NCBI GenBank assembly: GCA_002683395.1
Contig: NYTG01000094.1
Span: 1 to 9,175, forward strand
Length of the DNA stretch: 9,175 nt
Direction: 5' to 3'
Source of the DNA: Halieaceae bacterium
GTDB lineage: Bacteria; Pseudomonadota; Gammaproteobacteria; Pseudomonadales; Halieaceae
Position 1 is the first letter of the stretch, and every line of letters starts with the position of its first letter. Made by a program: the position numbers and the translations under genes. A model generated the notes under the pieces. It was given only the letters and a program-made list of their open reading frames with translations, did not search any database and was not told the DNA's origin. Shown here in pieces: positions 1-6,441 of this stretch.

Positions 1-403
1 GTACGCTGCGCAGTTTGCCCATGAGCGCATCGCGGGCGGCGTCGCTATAGGGGACTGCGCTGCCGACACCCCAAACCGGACCGGGCCACGCATCATCCGT
101 GTGAAATCGCGCGATGTGGTGCACGTGCAACTGCGCTACCTGGTTACCGAGGGCGGCAATGTTGAGTTTGTCGGCAGCGAAGTGCGCTTTCATCGCCTGG
201 CCGAGCCGCATTGATTCCTGCCACAGCTGCGCCTGGTCGGCCTCGCTGAGCTCAAAAGGCTCAGTGATGTCGACCCGCCGGGGCACCAGAATCAACCAGG
301 GGTAGCGGGCGTCGTTCATCAGCAGTACCTGACTGAGCGGCGTCTCACCCACTAAAAAGGTGTCGGCCGCCAACCGTGGGTCGAGCTCGAATGGGTCAGA
401 CAT
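1..403 (-). CDS. HIT-domain (histidine triad) hydrolase, 3' end cut by window edge
   Basis: The reverse strand opens at ATG 403-401 and stays open to the window edge (134 codons visible, C-terminus missing). The product begins MSDPFELDPRLAADTFLVGE and carries the HIT core: NIAALGNQVAQ (81-91) followed by QLHVHHI (91-97). Aligned to the canonical H-x-H-x-H triad, the first position is Gln91, the catalytic His is H93 and the third is H95. I recall this Gln variant from proteobacterial HIT proteins annotated as diadenosine-tetraphosphate-hydrolase-like. HIT proteins hydrolyse nucleotide phosphoesters or phosphoramidates in the cytoplasm; the exact substrate cannot be told here. The start is supported by GGAG (complement of 411-414) 7 bases upstream. 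The gene lies 36 bases after the phospholipase-like stop, so the two are probably co-transcribed. The family call is firm, the substrate is not. Confidence 0.85.
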   Translation of the reverse strand, partial: MSDPFELDPRLAADTFLVGETPLSQVLLMNDARYPWLILVPRRVDITEPFELSEADQAQLWQESMRLGQAMKAHFAADKLNIAALGNQVAQLHVHHIARFHTDDAWPGPVWGVGSAVPYSDAARDALMGKLRSV

Positions 404-410
404 CCCCTGA

Positions 411-414
411 CTCC
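411..414 (-). promoter_or_regulatory. Shine-Dalgarno of the HIT gene
   Basis: On the reverse strand GGAG sits 7 bases before ATG 403-401. It fixes the start of the HIT-domain gene and indicates independent ribosome loading within the operon. Confidence 0.6.
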
Positions 415-439
415 AGTGCGCTCCGCTGCAGGTCCGTTG

Positions 440-1801
440 TCATTGGCTTTCCCCCTGCGAGGGAGGCTTCGTTACCCGGCCGCGGGCAATCCAGCGGCTG
501 GCGACCGCCGAGAAGCGCGCGAGCTGCACGATCACCGCGGCATCGAGTTCCGCAATGGCGGGCTCGCCCTGCTCGTCAGCTACCCGTTGCACGATCGATT
601 GCTCAAACCCTGACCCTGTCCATTCAAAACTAGGATCGCTGACAAAACGAAACGGCACATTACGCGCTATCGCCGCGTCAAAGTCCGCCGCGGCCTCTAC
701 CGAGTCAGCGGTCAGTGCCATCACAAAGGAGTCATATTCCAGCGTCGAGTTGTCCGCATGATCAGCAATCGCCTCGAGCAGTGGCGCCGACCACTGCTGG
801 GCTTCTAGCGCGCGAGTCAGCCGCTGGTATTGATAGGACTCGATCACGCCATGGCGGTTGGAGACCAACTGCACGAGCTCACCGGTCTTCCCTTGCACCA
901 CCGACCACAGCGCGTCGGCGGTACCGACACCGGGCAGCGGTATCGCATGATAGGGCTGGGTGAGATCACCGACGTAGTGCAGGCCCCAGCCGAGAAAGCG
1001 CCAGCCCCAATAATCATGCCCAGTGGTGAACGCCAACTCAGCCAGCTCGCCAAACAATCCGATCCGCCACAGGGGATATGTCCGTTGCAGCGCGGGCTGT
1101 GCCGTCCGTGTCAGCCAGTCGAGGTGGTAAAAACCCATGTGAAACGGCGCCTGAGAGCTGTACTCCAGGTTGGGGTTCCCGAAGGGTTGGATACCAAACC
1201 CATAGCGCTGGCCGAAGTCGGTGCCGTTATCCTCGAATAGCCCGATGTCCATCCCGAAATCGGGCTCATCATTGGCACTGGCAATCACCTCCGCGATCGA
1301 TACAGGTTGGCCGGGCTCGACTGCCCAATAGCGCGCAGCTAACTGCGAGCTGCCACCCCCTAAAAAGCTCAGCTCGGACCAGGACAGTGGCGCTTGCTCT
1401 GGCTGAGCACGCTCGGGGGAGAGGTCCACGTAGAGGCGATACGGCAGCATCGGATTGACCCTGGTCGCTGCGAAAAAGCGCTCAGCGGTGGGCGGATGAT
1501 CCGTCCCCCAGCGGAGATCCCCCGGGGTGGGCGGGTAGTGCTCCATCGTCGCAACAGACCACGACTCCACTGCCGCCAGCGTTCGCGCGATGCCCTCCTG
1601 CTCGGCTATCAGGAACGCGTCGAGCGGCTCCGCCGCCACGGTCTGGTGAATGAGCTCAGGCTGACTCCTCAGCAAGGGCCAGACGAGGCTCGCGTGGTCG
1701 GACCACGCCCAGACGGAGGGCACCAGCGTAAGGGCGAGACAAGCCACGGCAATTGTCTGATTCAGGAAGTCGCGCACAGGTCGAATAAGCATCGCGTTCA
1801 T
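440..1801 (-). CDS. Exported zinc-dependent phospholipase C / S1-P1 nuclease-fold protein
   Basis: The 453-residue product has a signal peptide: R7/R10, a hydrophobic stretch at 15-30, and a likely VWA cleavage site after residue 32. Cleavage would leave Trp33 as the mature N-terminus (WSDHASLVW). In Bacillus phospholipase C and S1/P1 nucleases the N-terminal Trp is itself a zinc ligand. The signature HYVGDLTQPYH (275-285) gives His-x3-Asp-x5-His (H275, D279, H285), and H317-x3-E321 matches the later His/Glu zinc pair. H36, D191/D195 and H221/H226 are candidates for the remaining ligands. The product is longer than bacterial PLCs, with an extra segment at about 90-190. It should act in the periplasm or outside, on phospholipid or another phosphodiester; which one cannot be decided. 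No clear ribosome site precedes Met1, and Met4 is an alternative start. It follows the broken glycosyltransferase by 46 bases. Confidence 0.8.
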   Translation of the reverse strand: MNAMLIRPVRDFLNQTIAVACLALTLVPSVWAWSDHASLVWPLLRSQPELIHQTVAAEPLDAFLIAEQEGIARTLAAVESWSVATMEHYPPTPGDLRWGTDHPPTAERFFAATRVNPMLPYRLYVDLSPERAQPEQAPLSWSELSFLGGGSSQLAARYWAVEPGQPVSIAEVIASANDEPDFGMDIGLFEDNGTDFGQRYGFGIQPFGNPNLEYSSQAPFHMGFYHLDWLTRTAQPALQRTYPLWRIGLFGELAELAFTTGHDYWGWRFLGWGLHYVGDLTQPYHAIPLPGVGTADALWSVVQGKTGELVQLVSNRHGVIESYQYQRLTRALEAQQWSAPLLEAIADHADNSTLEYDSFVMALTADSVEAAADFDAAIARNVPFRFVSDPSFEWTGSGFEQSIVQRVADEQGEPAIAELDAAVIVQLARFSAVASRWIARGRVTKPPSQGESQ

Positions 1802-1847
1802 GGCAACAGGCTGACACGGTTAGCGTGAACGATTCAAGCGTCCAATG

Positions 1848-2108
1848 TCAGCCGTTGGTAATCCAGAGCGTTTGGCAGGGAGACAGGGTCCACTCCGACA
1901 ACGCTTGCTCAACGAGTGCCCCGGAAATCAGCTCCTGAAGATTGGCGGGCAGCGCCGGCGTGTCGATCTCGGAATACAGTGAGGGCAAAATCAGACCCAA
2001 TGAACTGCGCTCACTGAACTGCAATAGGTCCTGCTCGAGGTCAGCGGTTGATCGCTCACCTAGGTTATGCAGCGTTGTGATCGTGCCGTTTTGATAAAAG
2101 TCGGCCAC
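1848..2108 (-). pseudogene. gpgS: N-terminal remnant of glucosyl-3-phosphoglycerate synthase-type glycosyltransferase, frameshifted and truncated
   Basis: The 86-codon frame starts at GTG 2108 and begins MADFYQNGTITTLHNLGE. As I recall, this is the N-terminus typical of gammaproteobacterial GpgS-type transferases, followed by LILPSLYSEIDTPALPANLQ (39-58). Such enzymes are about 400 residues and transfer a sugar from NDP-glucose to 3-phosphoglycerate. After LVEQ (about 68-71) the frame turns to unrelated sequence ending WITNG. The other frame there reads VVGVD, close to the family's VVIGLD strand, which points to loss of one base near 1906-1909. The shifted frame stops at 1834-1836, so more than three quarters of the gene is absent, including the nucleotide-sugar-binding Asp motif. 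The phosphatase and kinase next door are the expected partners. The reading as a dead gene is strong if the assembly is right. A short coding fragment with a new role is possible but unsupported. Confidence 0.75.
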
Positions 2109-2943
2109 GGTCTTCCTCCTCTTCCACTCGCGCGATCAGCGCTTCAATCCCTTCTGCCCAACCTGCGGGCCCCATCGCATCACTGATCACCAGTCCACCC
2201 TGACGTTTGGGTTTCGGCGGCTCGCTGACAGGGGACCGCACCAGTAAGGCAAGATCGGTCACCTCGAGCATCTCGACGTCGTTTGCGGCATCGCCCGCCG
2301 AGATGCTGATAGCGTCTGCGTAGTCGGGTCGCTCAGTCCGAATCTTGTGGTTTAACCAACTCACAGCTTCCGCCTTACCACCTGAAGCCAGCACATGAAC
2401 GAAACGTCCACCCTCCACACAGCGCATATCCAGCGCTTCAACCTGTTCGGCGAAAGTAGTGCGGTCCGCAGGAGTGCCAAGCCAAACAAGGGTTTCCGAG
2501 TGCTGTCGGCGTTTTGCACGCGCTGCACTATCGAGATCCAGACCCGTTACGGCAGCGACCTGTTTATCAGACAGATCACAAAGAGACTGGTAGCGGTTAC
2601 CCCACTCAATACTCAAGATGGCCAACTGCCGTCGAATCATTGCGCGTGAAGGCCCGAAGGAGTGTCCCCAGGCACCGTCATCGTCGACAGCATTGTCCGG
2701 CCGGCTCAAACCCCAATCACGAGGCACCCAAATCGCAGCACCGTTCTCCACGATCATGGGCCCATCAAACGCCAATGCCTGCATCAGCTTTGCCGTCTCG
2801 GAACGGGTCTTGCTGGTACAGGGAATCACCGGGATGCCGCGCTTCTTGAGTGCGGCCAGTGTCGAGCGCGCTGCATCAAACGAATAGGTGTGGTGATCGA
2901 GCAACGTACCATCGAGGTCGGTATAAATCAGTGCGCTATTCAT
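2065..2943 (-). CDS. HAD-family mannosyl/glucosyl-3-phosphoglycerate phosphatase
   Basis: The 292-residue product removes phosphate from mannosyl- or glucosyl-3-phosphoglycerate, giving the compatible solute mannosylglycerate or glucosylglycerate in the cytoplasm. All HAD motifs are visible. Motif I is TDLDGT, with nucleophile D9 and acid D11. Motif II is the PCTSKTRSE stretch at 41-49. Motif III Lys is probably K190 (ASGGKAEA), and motif IV is GDAANDVEM (217-225) with D218 and D222. VENGAA (65-70) and the 41-49 stretch are typical of the MpgP/YedP branch of Cof-type phosphatases. Length is slightly above the usual 260-275, owing to an acidic/basic tail. The start ATG overlaps the kinase stop (ATGA), and the 3' end overlaps the glycosyltransferase remnant by 44 bases. 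The sugar (mannose or glucose) cannot be read from the sequence; the GpgS-like neighbour favours glucose. Confidence 0.85.
   Translation of the reverse strand: MNSALIYTDLDGTLLDHHTYSFDAARSTLAALKKRGIPVIPCTSKTRSETAKLMQALAFDGPMIVENGAAIWVPRDWGLSRPDNAVDDDGAWGHSFGPSRAMIRRQLAILSIEWGNRYQSLCDLSDKQVAAVTGLDLDSAARAKRRQHSETLVWLGTPADRTTFAEQVEALDMRCVEGGRFVHVLASGGKAEAVSWLNHKIRTERPDYADAISISAGDAANDVEMLEVTDLALLVRSPVSEPPKPKRQGGLVISDAMGPAGWAEGIEALIARVEEEEDRGRLLSKRHDHNAA
2115..2120 (-). promoter_or_regulatory. Strong Shine-Dalgarno inside the phosphatase gene
   Basis: On the reverse strand AGGAGG lies 6 bases before GTG 2108-2106. It is written within the codons for the Glu-rich VEEEED tail of the phosphatase. It decides the GTG start of the glycosyltransferase remnant and shows that translation signals survive although the gene body is lost. 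Confidence 0.7.
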
Positions 2944-3872
2944 GCCGCCACCCCCGTTAGACGAAGGCGTTTAACCGAGCGGTCTGGCTCAAGCTCCCAT
3001 ACAAAATTTGCCCGATCGGGTAATGTTCTCAGGGCATGCTCAGTGAGTCGCTGATAATGCAAAACAAAGTCAGCCACCTCGTCGCGACCCATCGTCGGAT
3101 CTGCTGAGTCCGGATGGCGACGCTGGAATTGTTCGGACAGACGCTGCTCCTGTTGCCAGCGCCACTCAAAGACGGCATCAAAATCGGGCGCCTGAAGCAC
3201 CAGCAATGCATCGAGCGCCGCGAATAGGTCCGCGTAATCTCCACTGAGCTGACGATTCACCTCGGTGCGCCAGATGAGATCCGCATCCGCTTCCTCCTCG
3301 GTGCGATTCACGGGTGCCAACAATTCGGCTCCGCGCTGGGGGGGAACCCCCATGCACCAACCTTCCAGCAAAATCAGCTGTGCTGGCGCACCCACTTGGC
3401 GCCAATGCCCCATTTCGGTGCGTTCGTCTCGGGCTTTGTCAAAGGTGGGCAAGGACACCGTTCCGCGCGAGCTCCGCAACCCGTCAATCGTGCCCGACAG
3501 CAACGCCAAATCGTGGGTGCCGGGCACTCCCCGCGTGGCGAACAGCGGGTGAACCGTTTTACCCATTGCCAACCGCGCCGCCTTGGGAAGGTAGAAATCA
3601 TCCAGTGAAAGCACGGCCACAGAAACATCGTGAACCTCGCAAAGAACGTGTGCCATCAGCTGTACCAGCGTGCTCTTGCCTGAGCCCTGACAGCCGCTTA
3701 TACCCACTAGTGGTGGCGTTTCGCGTTCATTGGCCCATGTGGCCAAGTGGTGAGTGACGCCCGCATACCACTTGAGAAAGTCATCGGCGAGGCTTTCGGG
3801 TAGGGCTTCCGCTTTCATATATTGTGTTAGCACTGCTGGCAGTGCTGTTCGGGCTTTTTGCTCATCGTCCAT
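2940..3872 (-). CDS. D-glycerate 3-kinase (plant GLYK-type P-loop kinase)
   Basis: The 310-residue product phosphorylates D-glycerate with ATP, forming 3-phosphoglycerate, the acceptor used by GpgS-type transferases. The Walker A loop is GISGCQGSGKST (57-68, K66). SLDDFYL (89-95, D91/D92) and the region at 109-121 (HPLFATRGVPGTHD) are hallmarks of the glycerate kinase/uridine-kinase-like P-loop group. LLEGWCMGV (168-176) supplies the conserved E-G-W after a hydrophobic strand. A C-terminal RLTEHALR (about 275-282) is also typical. It has no signal peptide, so it is cytoplasmic. ATG 3872-3870 is preceded by GGGA at 7 bases, a modest ribosome site. It is first in the run, and its TGA overlaps the phosphatase ATG by 4 bases, so the two are translationally coupled. 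Position next to MpgP and GpgS points to a compatible-solute role rather than photorespiration. Confidence 0.85.
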   Translation of the reverse strand: MDDEQKARTALPAVLTQYMKAEALPESLADDFLKWYAGVTHHLATWANERETPPLVGISGCQGSGKSTLVQLMAHVLCEVHDVSVAVLSLDDFYLPKAARLAMGKTVHPLFATRGVPGTHDLALLSGTIDGLRSSRGTVSLPTFDKARDERTEMGHWRQVGAPAQLILLEGWCMGVPPQRGAELLAPVNRTEEEADADLIWRTEVNRQLSGDYADLFAALDALLVLQAPDFDAVFEWRWQQEQRLSEQFQRRHPDSADPTMGRDEVADFVLHYQRLTEHALRTLPDRANFVWELEPDRSVKRLRLTGVAA

Positions 3873-4103
3873 AATGTTTTCCCATCACTTGGTTAACCAG
3901 TGTTGCGTTCCCGCGCTATCGATCCTGATAACGCCCCCCTTTTTTACGCCGCAGGCACTGCGCTGCTATGTTGCCGCATTGCGCCTCATAAACAACTTAT
4001 GCAAACACCGTGCCTATTTTTACAAAAAGGGGATTAGCACCGGAATTTCGTTAGACTGGTTTAGACAAAACCATGACAGAGGCACCATTCAGGCGCCAAG
4101 GCC
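3873..4103. promoter_or_regulatory. Divergent spacer between glycerate kinase and patatin genes
   Basis: This 231-base stretch must hold promoters for both directions, but I see no convincing -35/-10 pair. Notable content: the palindrome TGGTTAACCA at 3890-3899, in a wider imperfect inverted repeat at 3886-3902 just upstream of the kinase start; a C6T6 tract at 3934-3945; and two copies of TTAGAC at 4051-4056 and 4061-4066, exactly 10 bases (one helical turn) apart, upstream of the patatin gene. The palindrome and the spaced hexamers are possible operator sites. This is inference only. Confidence 0.4.
3886..3902. repeat. Imperfect inverted repeat upstream of the glycerate kinase gene
   Basis: CACTTGGTTAACCAGTG contains a perfect 10-base palindrome (TGGTTAACCA, 3890-3899) flanked by CAC/GTG, offset by one base. 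It begins 14 bases before the kinase ATG and abuts the GGGA ribosome site. It could be an operator or a small 5' leader hairpin of the solute operon. Confidence 0.35.
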
Positions 4104-5180
4104 ATGAACAACAACGATATGACGCCAGCCCTTGCCATTTATATGGGCCGAAAAGCGGCCGCCCTGATCGGCGAGAGGGGCTGGCGGTCAGCGCCATGGA
4201 CAACCCTGATGGGTGCCTCGGGCGGCCCCAAGTGGCTCATTCTCTCTGAAATGGACCGGATTCTGGGTACGGAGTTACTCTCACAGTGTGATAAGCCGAT
4301 AACCCTGATGGGCTCCTCAATCGGTACTTGGCGGCATGCCTGTCTTAGCCTGCCCGATCCCAGCGCAGCCATCCTCAGGCTGCAACGGGCGTATCTCTAT
4401 CAGGAATATAGCTGTGCTCGCCCTTCAGCCGAGGAGGTGAGTCACGTAGCAGAACAGATGCTCCGAGAGGCGCTGGGCGCAGGGGGCGCACAGCGCATTG
4501 TCGAGCACCCCACCCTCCGTAACGCGATTATTACAGCGCGGGCAAAAGGCATTGCCCGAGGTCAAAAAGGAGTGCCTTTGGCGATGGGGATGGCCGCAGC
4601 GACTCTCGGCAATACGATCAACCGAAAAGCGCTGGGGCTTTTCTTTGAGAGAGTGGCATTTTGTCATCACCAACTCAACGAGCTGCCATTCTCCGAGGGG
4701 TTCAACACAGAGCTGATCCCTCTCTCTGAGTTCAACTTGATCTCCTCACTCAAAGCGAGCGGAGCCATCCCGTTTCTCATGCAATGCGAGCCCGCGATCT
4801 CAGGGGCGGTCGGCGGGCCCTTCTGGGATGGCGGCATCATTGATTACCACTTCACACTTGAGACCCATCAACCGGCCGGTTTGGTGCTCTACCCTCACTT
4901 TCGAGACCGCCTGACGCCGGGCTGGTTCGACAAGATGTTGCGCTGGCGAACGCCCGCCAGATCGGTGATCGATAATCTGGTATTGATCTGCCCCAGCGAC
5001 GCGTTTCTCGCCCAACTGCCCTACGCCAAGATTCCCGACCGCAGCGACTTCCGTGTAATGCCGCCCCCTGAAAGGGTCGCCTATTGGAAAACCTGCGTCA
5101 GTGAGAGCGGCCGACTGGCAGAGGCTTTTCACGACCTGATCAATAGTGATGACCCACTTCGAGGAGTCATCGTGCTGTGA
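4104..5180 (+). CDS. Patatin-like phospholipase family protein
   Basis: The 358-residue product is a serine lipid acyl hydrolase of the patatin fold. The glycine-rich oxyanion-hole segment is GASGGPKW (37-44). The nucleophile elbow is GSSIG (70-74) with Ser72, the catalytic partner is Asp242 in DGG (242-244), and ASGAIPF (218-224) is the conserved helix before it. No signal peptide or membrane segment is seen, so it is probably cytoplasmic or membrane-associated. The substrate is likely a phospholipid or other acyl ester but is not determined. ATG 4104 has no good ribosome site; Met6 at 4119 fits no better, so the exact start is uncertain by a few residues. It stands alone on the plus strand. 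Its stop is only 10 bases from the stop of the converging dehalogenase gene. Confidence 0.85.
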   Translation: MNNNDMTPALAIYMGRKAAALIGERGWRSAPWTTLMGASGGPKWLILSEMDRILGTELLSQCDKPITLMGSSIGTWRHACLSLPDPSAAILRLQRAYLYQEYSCARPSAEEVSHVAEQMLREALGAGGAQRIVEHPTLRNAIITARAKGIARGQKGVPLAMGMAAATLGNTINRKALGLFFERVAFCHHQLNELPFSEGFNTELIPLSEFNLISSLKASGAIPFLMQCEPAISGAVGGPFWDGGIIDYHFTLETHQPAGLVLYPHFRDRLTPGWFDKMLRWRTPARSVIDNLVLICPSDAFLAQLPYAKIPDRSDFRVMPPPERVAYWKTCVSESGRLAEAFHDLINSDDPLRGVIVL

Positions 5181-5190
5181 CGGCAAACGC

Positions 5191-6273
5191 CTAGGTTGAG
5201 CTGATCAACTCACTGATCGCCGCACTCAGCTCGCGATGGCAAAACTCCTGCAGGAAGTGGCCGCCACGCGGCAACATCTGATGTGGCAGTCCCGCTGTGC
5301 CAGGCACGCGCCCGATAAAACTCTTTTCCGCCCCCCTCGTCACCGGGTCATCCTCGGTAAACAAACAGAGAAAAGGCTTATTGAATTGCAAGAAGAACTC
5401 CCAGGCCTTTTTTTGCGCCTCAAGCGAAGGGTCGGTGGGTAACGTCGGCACCTGGCTGGGCATGGCGCGCGGGCCCATCTTGTAAGAGGCATCCGGGAAT
5501 GGCGCCTCATAGGCGCGACCCAAAGGCGTGATGGGACGCAGGGCGGTGCCCAGATACTGATTCAGTAGCACGCGGGGCGCGACCTTCCAGGTTGCGGGCG
5601 CATTGATCATCATCTCCATCATGAAGCCTGCAGGCATATCTGCCGTGTTCCAGCAGAATTTTTGCCAGTGAGCAAAACCCATCGGGAAGGCGTCGGGCTC
5701 ATTACCTATCCCCCGGAGACGCGACAGTGCCAAGGCCATCTCGCGGAAGCCAAGTCGCCGCCCGTCCTCCCGAAACGCCATGACTTTGTCGACAATTTGC
5801 TGATCAAGGCTGGTGTTGAGGGGCAGTCCGGTATTGCCCACCACCACGCGTGCAAAACGATCCGGGTGATCGACCACCAGCCGCAGTCCAATCAAGCCGC
5901 CCCAGTCCTGTCCAAAAAAGGTCATATCGGCAAAGTCGTTCGCCTTAAGCCAGCGACCCATCCAATCCACCTGCCTCTGGTAGCTGTAATCCTCGCGGGC
6001 GGCAGGTTTATCAGACTTGCCATAGCCGGGCAGGTCAGGGGCGACGACGCGCAGTCCGGACGCCACAAGCAACGGCACCATCTTGCGGTAAAGATAGCTC
6101 CAACTGGGCTGACCATGCAGGCACAGCACAATGGGCGCATGACGGTCGCCCTCGTCAATGTGATGGATTCGCAGGGTCTCCCCCTCACCGGAATCGACTT
6201 CCGTGTAATGCGGCTCGAAGGGATATTCGGCGATGTCTGCAAACTGCGCGTCAGGCGTACGGAGTATTTTCAT
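5191..6273 (-). CDS. Haloalkane dehalogenase-like alpha/beta hydrolase (DhlA subfamily I) with enlarged cap
   Basis: The 360-residue product resembles Xanthobacter DhlA along its length: RTPDAQFADIAEYPFEPHY at the N-terminus, HGQPSWSYLYRKM (53-65) for the oxyanion hole, GQDWGG (121-126) with nucleophile D123 and halide-binding W124, YEAPFPDASY (255-264), catalytic acid D308 (or D309) in FTEDDP, and His339 in RGGHFLQEF. Such enzymes hydrolyse a carbon-halogen bond, giving alcohol and halide. The second halide Trp is probably W203 or W208 in AHWQKFCW. DhlA is about 310 residues; the roughly 50 extra lie in the cap region (about 150-250) and must change the substrate pocket. The protein is cytoplasmic with no signal. 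ATG 6273 has only a weak ribosome site. An epoxide or ester hydrolase role is possible, but the Asp nucleophile with adjacent Trp favours dehalogenase. Confidence 0.8.
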   Translation of the reverse strand: MKILRTPDAQFADIAEYPFEPHYTEVDSGEGETLRIHHIDEGDRHAPIVLCLHGQPSWSYLYRKMVPLLVASGLRVVAPDLPGYGKSDKPAAREDYSYQRQVDWMGRWLKANDFADMTFFGQDWGGLIGLRLVVDHPDRFARVVVGNTGLPLNTSLDQQIVDKVMAFREDGRRLGFREMALALSRLRGIGNEPDAFPMGFAHWQKFCWNTADMPAGFMMEMMINAPATWKVAPRVLLNQYLGTALRPITPLGRAYEAPFPDASYKMGPRAMPSQVPTLPTDPSLEAQKKAWEFFLQFNKPFLCLFTEDDPVTRGAEKSFIGRVPGTAGLPHQMLPRGGHFLQEFCHRELSAAISELISST

Positions 6274-6441
6274 GGGATGTCACGCTCATCAAACAGGGTG
6301 AACTGAAGTGTTGGCATAAATTATGTCATTATATAGACTACGTCAAATCGCGCTGATATCGGCTGCTGCTATTGCTTCCACAGGCCCTGCAGTCGGCTTT
6401 CGCGCCAACAGGTCGTTCGACCCCCTCAACAGGAGCGCATA
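6274..6441. promoter_or_regulatory. AT-rich divergent promoter region, dehalogenase / DUF1330 genes
   Basis: The 168-base spacer contains an AT-rich island at 6311-6340. On the plus strand TTGGCA (6311-6316) is followed after 15 bases by TATAGA (6332-6337), a plausible promoter for the DUF1330 gene. On the minus strand there is a perfect TATAAT (6333-6328) without a good -35 box. TTGACG (6346-6341) also lies 15 bases before CATAAT (6325-6320), a plausible promoter for the dehalogenase gene. The two promoters would overlap, so their activities could interfere. Assignment is by eye. Confidence 0.45.
6431..6435 (+). promoter_or_regulatory. Shine-Dalgarno of the DUF1330 gene
   Basis: AGGAG is followed by 6 bases and then ATG 6442. 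This fixes the start and suggests efficient translation. Confidence 0.7.

Noticed and set aside
830..1828. Long open frames on the plus strand opposite the phospholipase-like gene
   Set aside because: They lie antisense to a gene with clear zinc-ligand motifs, have no ribosome sites or family motifs, and are expected in GC-rich coding DNA.
1900..1912. Programmed ribosomal frameshift joining two parts of the glycosyltransferase
   Set aside because: No slippery heptamer or following structure is visible, and the shifted frame itself stops after about 23 codons, so no full enzyme could be made.
3934..3945. C6T6 tract as a terminator
   Set aside because: No stable GC stem precedes the T run, and it lies between divergent genes where no terminator is expected.
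3754..4107. Plus-strand open frame of 117 codons across the kinase start and the divergent spacer
   Set aside because: Its composition is odd (Cys- and Ser-rich), it has no motif, it runs antisense to the kinase N-terminus, and it overlaps the patatin start.
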